Assembly (NCBI RefSeq): GCF_013114625.1
Contig: NZ_VTXD01000038.1
Span: 1 to 45,785, forward strand
From: Vibrio sp. 99-70-13A1
Lineage (GTDB): Bacteria; Pseudomonadota; Gammaproteobacteria; Enterobacterales; Vibrionaceae
DNA: 45,785 nucleotides
Direction: 5' to 3'
Both the position numbers and the translations under genes were made by a program. A model generated the notes under the pieces. It made no database searches, was not told the origin of the DNA, and saw only the letters and a list, made by a program, of their open reading frames with translations. Numbering within the stretch: the first letter of the stretch is position 1; each line of letters begins with the position of its first letter. Positions 1-6,745 of the stretch are shown here, piece by piece.

Positions 1-19
1 AGATGTGTATAAGAGACAG
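1..19. other. Residual Nextera/Tn5 mosaic-end adapter
   Basis: The first 19 bases are exactly AGATGTGTATAAGAGACAG, the Tn5 mosaic end used in Nextera libraries. This is known laboratory sequence, not genomic DNA. It shows that position 1 is a contig end with untrimmed adapter, and that bases just after it need care. Confidence 0.96.
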
Positions 20-252
20 GTGTGAGATAGAGATGTTCTAAGCTTAAAGGTGCATATGTCACATATTTTTGCTTTAAGTTCCCCGTTTTATGAACACTAA
101 TTCCGTTTATTTGGTGAACATCAAGTTTCATTTGAAATTGATATCTAGAATGAACTAATAATAAAGTTTAGTAATGGCTATAATTTATTTACAGGCTAAT
201 ATACTGCTGCGTCACTAGTATTAATCATACCTATTATAATAATTGAGGATGT
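20..252 (+). promoter_or_regulatory. Upstream region of the chemoreceptor gene
   Basis: This AT-rich leader lies between the adapter and the chemoreceptor start. A perfect TATAAT hexamer at 179-184 could be a -10 element, but I see no convincing -35 at the right distance and no clear sigma-28 promoter. TGAGGA at 243-248 is a fair ribosome binding site for the ATG at 253. Confidence 0.3.
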
Positions 253-1938
253 ATGAATCGTTTATCAATGAAATTGAAATTTTTACTCGCGTCACTTGTG
301 CCCATGGTTCTCGTGATAACTGTTGCTATGTCTATTGTTATTAACCTTCAATTGAAATCAGTTGAAGCAGAAGTCAGCCACTACCAAGAGACGTTGACAA
401 AGGAAAGACAAAACAACATTAAAGATGCGGCAACGGTTGCTCAAGCTGTGATTGAAGATGTCGTGAGCCGTTTAGGTACAGATGAAGAAGCAAAGGTGGC
501 AGCCAGACATGCTCTGAAAAATGCTCGTTTTTCTGATGGTGGTAGCGGTTACTTTTTCATGTTTGATGGTGAAGGTACTTATATAGTTCACAGCTTGAAG
601 CCAAAAGCAGAGGGAACTTCAGGGCTTGGTCTTGTTGATCCTAATGGCGTTCGGATCACCCAAGGTTTGCAAGCAAAAGCAAAACAAGGGGGTGGCTTCA
701 TTGAATATGTATATGACAAGCCTGGGGCAAGTTCTCCACAACCTAAAATTGCCTATTCTGCTCCGATCTCTGGTAGCTCATGGTTTTTAGGTACAGGTCT
801 ATATACAGATGACATTATTCGAGCCACAGAAGAATATCGTCATACTGCGAATGAGCGAATGCACACACAAATGCAATTTGTCTTATTTAGCTCAATTGCC
901 ATTCTTCTGATCGTTGTGGCTGTTATGACATTCGTAGCGAATAAAGTGACGGCTCCAATTCGGGAAATGTTGTCTACCTTTGAAGACATTGCCAGTGGTG
1001 AAGGAGACTTAACTCACCGTATTAATGCACAAGGTGAGGATGAGATAGCTCAACTGGGTAAAGCTTTTGATAAGTTCATCAGCAAATTGCACGGTATTAT
1101 GTCACAAGTGACAGAGTCAACGGGGCATGTGACTCAAGCTGCTAATACCATTAATAAGCAAACCGAAAACCTTAAGGTACAGCTCGAAACGCATAACCAC
1201 GAAACCGAGCAAGTAGTAACGGCAGTAACGGAAATGAGTTCTACTGCACATGAAGTCGCACAAAGTGCGAACCAGGTTTCTACCGCGACAAATGACGCCA
1301 ATAAAGATGCTCAACAAGCTCAAGAGCGAGTGACCATCTCCATTAGTTCGATTACCTCTTTAGAAGGTAATATTGAGAAGACAAGCTCACACATGGGTTC
1401 TTTGCATGATCAGTCTAAAAAAATTGATGGTGTTCTTAAAGTCATTGGTGACATTGCTGAACAAACGAACTTGCTGGCTTTAAATGCAGCCATTGAAGCG
1501 GCACGAGCGGGTGAACAAGGGCGTGGTTTTGCTGTTGTTGCTGATGAAGTCCGTAGCTTAGCAAGCCGTACCCAAGGCAGTACTCACGAAATAAAAACTA
1601 TGTTGGATGAGCTACACCAGCTTGTAGAGCAAGCCGTTCAATCCATGAGTGAAAGCCAAACAACCTGCGGGAAAGTAGTAAGTTCTTCTTCTGATATTAC
1701 TGCTGGCTTAGATGCTGTAGGTTCAGCTGTTGAGTCAATCAATAATATGACGGATCACATTGCTACGGCAGCCACCGAGCAAAGCTCTGTAACGGAAGAA
1801 ATTAACCGTAATCTTGTGGCAATCCGTGACATTGTTTCTGCTTTACTTGAAGCAAGCCATGATTCAAGCAATGTTGTGGATGAGCTATCGGCAGCAGGTT
1901 TGAACTTACAAAGTTTGGTTGACCAATTTAAGTTATAA
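253..1938 (+). CDS. Methyl-accepting chemotaxis protein, single Cache sensor
   Basis: This inner-membrane chemoreceptor signals to CheA/CheW. Seen in the 561 residues: a first membrane segment at about 10-30, a periplasmic region at about 31-207 with a single-Cache pattern (GYFFMFDGEGTYIVHS near 100, then WFLGTGLYTDD near 177-187), a second membrane segment at about 208-230, a HAMP domain at about 230-283, and the long cytoplasmic helical signalling domain. The conserved hairpin tip (EQTNLLALNAAIEAARAGEQ) sits at about 403-422. There is no C-terminal CheR-binding pentapeptide. Family knowledge says single Cache domains often bind small organic acids, but no ligand can be named from sequence. 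The gene stands alone and is followed by a strong terminator. Confidence 0.95.
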   Translation: MNRLSMKLKFLLASLVPMVLVITVAMSIVINLQLKSVEAEVSHYQETLTKERQNNIKDAATVAQAVIEDVVSRLGTDEEAKVAARHALKNARFSDGGSGYFFMFDGEGTYIVHSLKPKAEGTSGLGLVDPNGVRITQGLQAKAKQGGGFIEYVYDKPGASSPQPKIAYSAPISGSSWFLGTGLYTDDIIRATEEYRHTANERMHTQMQFVLFSSIAILLIVVAVMTFVANKVTAPIREMLSTFEDIASGEGDLTHRINAQGEDEIAQLGKAFDKFISKLHGIMSQVTESTGHVTQAANTINKQTENLKVQLETHNHETEQVVTAVTEMSSTAHEVAQSANQVSTATNDANKDAQQAQERVTISISSITSLEGNIEKTSSHMGSLHDQSKKIDGVLKVIGDIAEQTNLLALNAAIEAARAGEQGRGFAVVADEVRSLASRTQGSTHEIKTMLDELHQLVEQAVQSMSESQTTCGKVVSSSSDITAGLDAVGSAVESINNMTDHIATAATEQSSVTEEINRNLVAIRDIVSALLEASHDSSNVVDELSAAGLNLQSLVDQFKL

Positions 1939-2064
1939 GCGACTAAATCTAGGTCTTGTATGTCTTAGGTTTAGGCTTGGTATTAGTAAAGTTTATCGCT
2001 AAGAAAGATTAGAGCTGATAAATACTGAGCTTTGATGAAGTACGAAAACCTGTTTGGATAAATT

Positions 2065-2104
2065 AAGCCTCTGATCATGAAAAGTGATCAGAGGCTTTTT
2101 ATTT
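2065..2104 (+). terminator. Rho-independent terminator after the chemoreceptor
   Basis: A 13-bp perfect stem (AAGCCTCTGATCA at 2065-2077 and TGATCAGAGGCTT at 2085-2097) with a 7-base loop runs into a T-rich tract. It ends the plus-strand transcript from 253-1938. Confidence 0.9.
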
Positions 2105-2124
2105 GAAGGCGACTAGTTAACGAT

Positions 2125-2160
2125 CATTTGCCATTTGCCATTTGCCATTTGCCATTTGCC
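2125..2160. repeat. Tandem repeat of CATTTGC, five copies
   Basis: Five perfect head-to-tail copies of the 7-mer CATTTGC run from 2125 to 2159. They lie between the terminator and the 3' end of the phosphatase/kinase gene. A perfect short array like this is prone to copy-number change by slippage. Confidence 0.95.
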
Positions 2161-2200
2161 TAAGGCTATTTTGTGAAACCGGCATACACAGTTGCACAGG

Positions 2201-4276
2201 TTATTGTAATAACAGCAAAAACTCTGCGATGGCGACAAAGCCTAGTAACAAAGCAAGCAGTTTCCAAAACTGCAGTGGCTGGCGGTTGATGAACGGGCTA
2301 TTTTTTTGTTTTTCAACCAGTGACGAGTTGGGTGAATAGATATCTTCAACAAACTCGCTCAATACTTGATATCGAGAGTTTGGGCTTGGGTGGCAAGCCT
2401 TTTTTAAGGTTAAGTCTAACCAAGCTGGAAGATGAGAATGTTTGTCTACAAAGGAGATATAGTGCCATTCTTGATGGCGAGCTTTCGCGAGAGATTGAGT
2501 GTCCATTTCTTTGTATGGTAACTCTCCAGTTAGCATTTCATAACAAATGACGCCTACCGAAAACAAATCTGACTGAATGCTCGCTTCACCAGAGTTTAGG
2601 TATTCTGGTGCAATGTAGTTAGCCGCGCCTAGTGGGGCTTGCTTTGAATGCTGTCCGCTCGCTGTATCTTTAGGCTCTAATTCTTGAAGGCTTTTGACTA
2701 ATACAGCCCCTAAGTCGATAAGTTTTATCTCACCGCTTGGTAACAACATGATGTTTTCAGGCTTTAAATCACGGTGAACCATATCAGCACGCTGTAAGAC
2801 ACGCACAGCGCTAATTACATCACGAATTATTCTTCTTATCTCATCAAGCTTGTCGGTTGAGCGAACAATTGATTGGTTATCAAACATCCATTGTCTTAGC
2901 GTGATGCCCTGAATGGGTTCACACAATTGGTACAGAAATTTAGAGTGTGGCGGGCATGGGTACACTTTCATTATTTTTTTGTTATCTAATTGAGTCCCTG
3001 CCCATTGCTCATTACAAAAGCCAGTGATCGTATCTTGATCTTCGCTATAGTGGAGAGAAGGTGCTTTGAAAATGTATTCTTTTTGAGTATCAATTTCAGT
3101 GACTTGATAGACATGGCTACGCGCACCCGCGTGGATTACTTTTGTTACCTTAAATCCATCAATGGTGTTACCAACTTTTAATGCTGGTGGAATAACACGG
3201 CTGCGTATATTAGCTTGAAATTCAAGATGTGAAGGTTTGGGTAAATGCGTCACTTCCACTAATAAGCTTGTAATGTTGTCTTTGCTATTATGTGAGAGGG
3301 CTTTATGGCATAGAGAGTGAGTCGTAGTTTCAAAGTGGTCAGCATTCAGTGTATTACGTTGTTCAATGCTTGCTTGAGAACTTGATGTATCTAGGTTTTG
3401 TGTTTCTTTAAGAGTACCACTAGCTTCTTGATTACCTTCCCCAAATGGGTGCTTCATTTTATCCAATTCTGCAAGAATCTCTGCTTCTGATAAATAATCA
3501 TGAACGCCATCTGTCGTAAGTAGAAAGATATCGCCTTGCTGTAATGGAATAGCTTGATAATCAATATCGAGCTTATTGTCCATACCCAATGCACGAGTGA
3601 GAAAATGATTATCGCCAAAGCTTTTTCGTTGGTGATCTCTTGTGAGCAGGGTGAGTGGGTTACTTTGTTTTTGGAGTGTATTGCTTTGATTGTTAAGTGG
3701 ATTACTTTGCTTGTGGAATGGACTGCTCTGCTTTTGGTGTAGCTTATTCCGCTTTTTTTCGCTATCTCGTTGTTGGTCACCCGCTGATTGATTGGCTGTC
3801 TGGTTGTGTTCGAGAGGAGAACGATAGCGATAGATTCGGCTGTCACCCACATGAAATATATGAGCTGTATTGGATTTGAATATCACAGCACTGAATGTCG
3901 TGACTAAGCTGTTGTGCGATAGGTTTTGTTTTTCACTTGAACTGAAAAGCCAAGAGTTGAGCGCGGTAAGCACCTTTTGAGCGGATTTTTTGACTGTCCA
4001 ACTATTGGGTGTTGCGTAGTAATCCGTGACAAACTGCATCACACTTGTGTGGCTTGCCTGTTGACCGTGAGAACTGCAACTGACTCCGTCAGCAATACAG
4101 GCGATGCTGCCTTTTAGTTCACGTTCAGCCGTTAGTTTAGGGTGCTTCACAATGAGAGCGTCTTGGTTTTCATCCCTTCTTCCTTGTAAAGAACACCCAC
4201 CATATCGTAATTCTAATTGATTACTGTTCTGGCTGATGGCTATATCTTGTTCAGGATTTTTAAAAGCTTGATCCAT
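2201..4276 (-). CDS. Bifunctional PP2C phosphatase / Ser-Thr kinase, membrane-anchored
   Basis: One 691-residue protein joins two opposing enzymes. The N-terminal PP2C domain (about 25-345) shows RRDENQD (33-39), IADG (61-64), HVGDSR (142-147), TTDG (254-257) and KDN (332-334), which hold the metal-binding aspartates. The kinase domain (about 372-650) shows K404, HRDLKPEN (501-508), DLG at 521-523 in place of DFG, and APE at 556-558. A C-terminal hydrophobic segment at about 671-690 probably anchors it to the inner membrane. A low-complexity insert with KQSNPL-like units (about 181-208) breaks up the phosphatase domain. The gene follows a NarK-type transporter on the same strand, and I infer a role in post-translational control of nitrate uptake or reduction. 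Substrates are unknown. Confidence 0.92.
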   Translation of the reverse strand: MDQAFKNPEQDIAISQNSNQLELRYGGCSLQGRRDENQDALIVKHPKLTAERELKGSIACIADGVSCSSHGQQASHTSVMQFVTDYYATPNSWTVKKSAQKVLTALNSWLFSSSEKQNLSHNSLVTTFSAVIFKSNTAHIFHVGDSRIYRYRSPLEHNQTANQSAGDQQRDSEKKRNKLHQKQSSPFHKQSNPLNNQSNTLQKQSNPLTLLTRDHQRKSFGDNHFLTRALGMDNKLDIDYQAIPLQQGDIFLLTTDGVHDYLSEAEILAELDKMKHPFGEGNQEASGTLKETQNLDTSSSQASIEQRNTLNADHFETTTHSLCHKALSHNSKDNITSLLVEVTHLPKPSHLEFQANIRSRVIPPALKVGNTIDGFKVTKVIHAGARSHVYQVTEIDTQKEYIFKAPSLHYSEDQDTITGFCNEQWAGTQLDNKKIMKVYPCPPHSKFLYQLCEPIQGITLRQWMFDNQSIVRSTDKLDEIRRIIRDVISAVRVLQRADMVHRDLKPENIMLLPSGEIKLIDLGAVLVKSLQELEPKDTASGQHSKQAPLGAANYIAPEYLNSGEASIQSDLFSVGVICYEMLTGELPYKEMDTQSLAKARHQEWHYISFVDKHSHLPAWLDLTLKKACHPSPNSRYQVLSEFVEDIYSPNSSLVEKQKNSPFINRQPLQFWKLLALLLGFVAIAEFLLLLQ
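3653..3739 (-). repeat. In-frame repeats in the PP2C linker
   Basis: Imperfect units of about 24 bp encode KQSSPFHK, QSNPLNN, QSNTLQ and KQSNPL in a row inside the phosphatase half, just before the LTRDH motif. The period is a multiple of three, so changes in copy number would keep the frame. Confidence 0.7.
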
Positions 4277-4329
4277 GTATTCCCTTTCCTTGGTTAACTC
4301 TTCCCTTTGTTGAAGAGCAGAAGCAAGAA

Positions 4330-4406
4330 CAAAAGCTCAGACTGAATAGTTAAAATAATGAGGTTGAATACAACCTTATTCAATACATAGTCCAGTCGAG
4401 CTTTTG
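4330..4406 (-). terminator. Nested hairpin between the transporter and phosphatase/kinase
   Basis: The outer arms CAAAAGCTCAGACTG (4330-4344) and CAGTCGAGCTTTTG (4393-4406) pair with one bulge. Inside them AGGTTG/CAACCT (4361-4366 and 4371-4376) forms a perfect stem. Read on the minus strand, the inner stem is followed by CATTATTTT and the outer stem ends in TTTTGTTCTT. It could end or attenuate transcription from the transporter into the phosphatase/kinase gene. Confidence 0.45.
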
Positions 4407-4510
4407 AACGGCAATCGATATTCATTCATCAATAACACTTCGATGCTTTTAATGAGTGAAATACGATAGCCCCCGATTCATTGTCTTTATTACGTGAGTA
4501 TTGACGTGCT

Positions 4511-4580
4511 AAGCACTAAGCACTAAGCACTAAATATTAAGTACAAGTACAAGTACAAGTACAAGCACAAGTACAAGTAC
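4511..4580. repeat. Two adjacent tandem arrays, AAGCACT and ACAAGT
   Basis: Three copies of AAGCACT (4511-4531) are followed after 11 bases by six copies of ACAAGT (4543-4578), one of which reads ACAAGC. They sit just downstream of the NarK-type transporter stop. No function is evident. Confidence 0.93.
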
Positions 4581-4607
4581 GTCTAATTTCTCACCTATTA
4601 GCTCAAA

Positions 4608-6077
4608 TTAATGAGAGACATCAATCAATGTTACGCTGCCGTCATCATTTACTTCCGCAATTTTCCCATTCGGTTCTTCCATAAACATTAAGGTTGCGAA
4701 GCCAAGTACAGCCGTACCTGCAATCACTAAGAAAAACGTTTGGTATGAAACAAAAGAGAGGACCGTTAGGTAAACCACAGCTCCCACGTTACCGTAAGCG
4801 CCTGTCATACCCGCAATTTGACCAGTCATACGACGTTTAATTAAAGGTACTGTAGCAAACACCGCACCTTCACCAGCTTGAACGAAGAATGAACAACCCA
4901 TAGCGGTAGCCACTGCTAACCATAATGGCCAATCACTGCCCACTTGTCCCATAAGAAAGTAACCAACAGCCAAACCAGCCGTAAGGATTAAGAGTGTTGG
5001 TTTACGACCGAATCGATCTGAAATCCAACCGCCACCAGGTCTAGACATTAAGTTCATAAATGCATAGGCAGAAGCCACCATACCCGCCATGACTGGCGTT
5101 AATTCAAATGTTTCTGAGAAGAACAGTGGCAGCATTGAAATAACAGCAAGTTCAGAACCAAAAGTGGCAAAGTACAGTACATTTAATACAGCAACTTGCT
5201 TGAATTTGTACTGATGCATTTCAGGCACTTCTTCTTTAAATACCTTCTTGTTGACCTTCCATACTTGTGATGCTTCATAAGCATAAAGGGCAATAAGTGA
5301 TGCATAAACAGCATTCACCATCACCTCAGTGATCATGTTGATACCTGAGGGGGAAAGTTTCCAAGCCAGTAACGCTAAAGCGGCATACATTGGGATTTTC
5401 ATTATCAATAGGAAGAAGAAATCACCCTTTGATGTCACTTCCATTGCAGTCACTTGACTAGGTTTAAAGTAAGTCGCGCCTTTTGGAGTATCAGTAACAT
5501 TTTTATAGAAGATAAAAGAGAAAACTAAGCTCATTACCCCAGTAATACCAATGGCATAGCGCCAACCTTCTTCACCACCAAACATCAATGCAAGAGTGGG
5601 TAGAGTAAACGCTGCTACTGCTGAACCAAAGTTACCCCAACCTCCATAAATACCTTCGGCAGTGCCCAATTCATTGTGTGGGAACCATTCAGAAACCAAA
5701 CGAATGCCTACAACAAAGCCTGCACCAATGAAACCAAGTAGGAAGCGGGCAACTGCGGCTTGAATGAAGGAGTCTGCAAACGCGAACATAAAACAAGGAA
5801 TAGAACAGACTGCGAGCAGGGTAGAATACACAATCCTCGGTCCGTATTTATCGGTGAGCATACCCACCACGACTCGCGCAGGAATGGTCAGTGCGACATT
5901 CAAAATAAGCAACGTTTTAATTTGTTCTGTACTTAAGCCTAAAGTGGTTTTAACCATTTGCAAAAGTGGGGCAAAGTTAAACCAAACAACAAACGTGATA
6001 AAAAATGCCATCCAACTGAGGTGTAAAACTTTCATCTTCCCAGTAAATGACAGCAGCGAAAATTTTGTGTTATCCAT
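4608..6077 (-). CDS. NarK/NasA-family nitrate/nitrite MFS transporter
   Basis: A 489-residue polytopic inner-membrane protein of the nitrate/nitrite porter family, which imports nitrate or exchanges it for nitrite. Seen: many hydrophobic segments, the two glycine-rich nitrate signatures (GGWGNFGSAVAAF near 145-157 and GAYGNVGAVVY near 425-435), and a membrane arginine in GAGFVVGIRLVSEWFP. The MFS cytoplasmic loop motif appears as GMLTDKYGPR and again as GGWISDRFGRK. It lies 196 bp downstream of nirD on the same strand with its own structured leader, so it may share the nirBD transcript or have its own promoter. Context points to nitrate supply for assimilation. The length and single copy fit the one-module type rather than a fused NarK1-NarK2. 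Confidence 0.93.
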   Translation of the reverse strand: MDNTKFSLLSFTGKMKVLHLSWMAFFITFVVWFNFAPLLQMVKTTLGLSTEQIKTLLILNVALTIPARVVVGMLTDKYGPRIVYSTLLAVCSIPCFMFAFADSFIQAAVARFLLGFIGAGFVVGIRLVSEWFPHNELGTAEGIYGGWGNFGSAVAAFTLPTLALMFGGEEGWRYAIGITGVMSLVFSFIFYKNVTDTPKGATYFKPSQVTAMEVTSKGDFFFLLIMKIPMYAALALLAWKLSPSGINMITEVMVNAVYASLIALYAYEASQVWKVNKKVFKEEVPEMHQYKFKQVAVLNVLYFATFGSELAVISMLPLFFSETFELTPVMAGMVASAYAFMNLMSRPGGGWISDRFGRKPTLLILTAGLAVGYFLMGQVGSDWPLWLAVATAMGCSFFVQAGEGAVFATVPLIKRRMTGQIAGMTGAYGNVGAVVYLTVLSFVSYQTFFLVIAGTAVLGFATLMFMEEPNGKIAEVNDDGSVTLIDVSH

Positions 6078-6102
6078 GTAATAAATCCTTTATATATGGA
6101 GT

Positions 6103-6168
6103 GAAAGTGGCTTTTATTTATCGGGTAATGTTTACCATTAACCTATTATTTCCAATAAAAGCACTTTC
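6103..6168 (-). promoter_or_regulatory. Long hairpin in the leader of the nitrate transporter gene
   Basis: GAAAGTGGCTTTTATT (6103-6118) pairs with AATAAAAGCACTTTC (6154-6168), giving a 15-bp stem with one bulged base. The loop holds a second imperfect stem (GGTAATG with CATTAACC). It lies 26 bases upstream of the transporter ATG at 6077, just before the AAAGGA ribosome binding site. No U-run follows, so it is more likely a translation or RNA-stability element than a terminator. Confidence 0.6.
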
Positions 6169-6273
6169 ATTTAAACAATCGTTATTAAGCGAATTTTGCG
6201 TTAAAAAGAACGCGAATAAATTTGAATTCGGTATTTAAAATTGTGCTTATCAACGTCTAATCGACAGAGCTAT

Positions 6274-6609
6274 TTAAGCCGCAGGTGATAACACTTGTAC
6301 CTGCTTTCCCTGTCTTCGAATTTCAAATTTATGCAGTTGGTGGCTTGGTTCTTCCAAACACTCTCCCGTTTCTAAATGAAAGTGTTGCTTATATAAAGGC
6401 GATGCGACATAGGGTTCACCGCTGAGCGAACCGATAATACCACGCGACATGACATTGGCTTTACCAATAGGGTCGTAATTGGATAAAGCATAGAGTTTGT
6501 CGTTGCGCTTACAATAAAATATAGCAACTTGGTTGTCTTCTACCTTGGCGCAAATCCCAGCATTTGGAGTTAAATCATCTGCGCTACAGACTGTTAGCCA
6601 ATTTCCCAT
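6274..6609 (-). CDS. nirD: Nitrite reductase [NAD(P)H] small subunit
   Basis: NirD is the small Rieske-like partner of NirB in cytoplasmic siroheme nitrite reductase, which reduces nitrite to ammonium. Seen: 111 residues, the usual length, with the fold pattern of the family (WLTVCSADDLTPNAG at the start, VAIFYCKRND, YALSNYDPIGKANVMSRGIIG, and a conserved VASPLYKQHFHLETGECL). As in other NirD proteins, the Cys/His cluster ligands of true Rieske proteins are missing. It lies 136 bp downstream of nirB on the same strand, across a repeat array. A GGAGAA ribosome binding site precedes the ATG. Confidence 0.95.
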   Translation of the reverse strand: MGNWLTVCSADDLTPNAGICAKVEDNQVAIFYCKRNDKLYALSNYDPIGKANVMSRGIIGSLSGEPYVASPLYKQHFHLETGECLEEPSHQLHKFEIRRQGKQVQVLSPAA

Positions 6610-6665
6610 GGCGTTCTCCTTGTCTCATTAGTTAAAAGTTGTTCATTTCGAAGTGTCACTTTCAA

Positions 6666-6733
6666 GCATTAACGGCTATGTAATTTTTGAGCTTTAACCG
6701 CTATGTTATTTTTGAGCATTAACCGCTAATAGG
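6666..6733. repeat. 25-bp direct repeats between nirB and nirD
   Basis: Units of 25 bp begin at 6666 and 6691, with a partial third at 6716. They share GCATTAACCGCTATGTTATT-like sequence with a few changes. They fill most of the nirB-nirD spacer. The function is unknown and no strong hairpin is seen. Confidence 0.85.
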
Positions 6734-6745
6734 TTAAACCCCGTG

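Larger units (their letters stand above)
4277..4607. other. Gene-free gap between the transporter and phosphatase/kinase genes
   Basis: This 331-bp gap holds the hairpin at 4330-4406 and two tandem-repeat arrays at 4511-4580. GGGAA a few bases before the start at 4276 (minus strand) is a fair ribosome binding site. I see no small gene here. Confidence 0.7.

Noticed and set aside
1..19. Natural Tn5-like transposon end
   Set aside because: It is the hyperactive mosaic end used in library kits, which differs from the natural Tn5 outer and inner ends, and no transposase follows.
253..1938. Sigma-28 promoter for the chemoreceptor
   Set aside because: TAAAGTTT occurs at 162-169, but no matching GCCGATAA lies at the needed spacing.
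3454..3852. Open frame inside the phosphatase/kinase gene
   Set aside because: It overlaps the repeat-rich linker on the same strand in another frame; the phosphatase frame has clear motifs on both sides.
4511..4580. Possible CRISPR-like array
   Set aside because: The units are 6-7 bp, with no spacers and no cas genes. They are simple tandem repeats.
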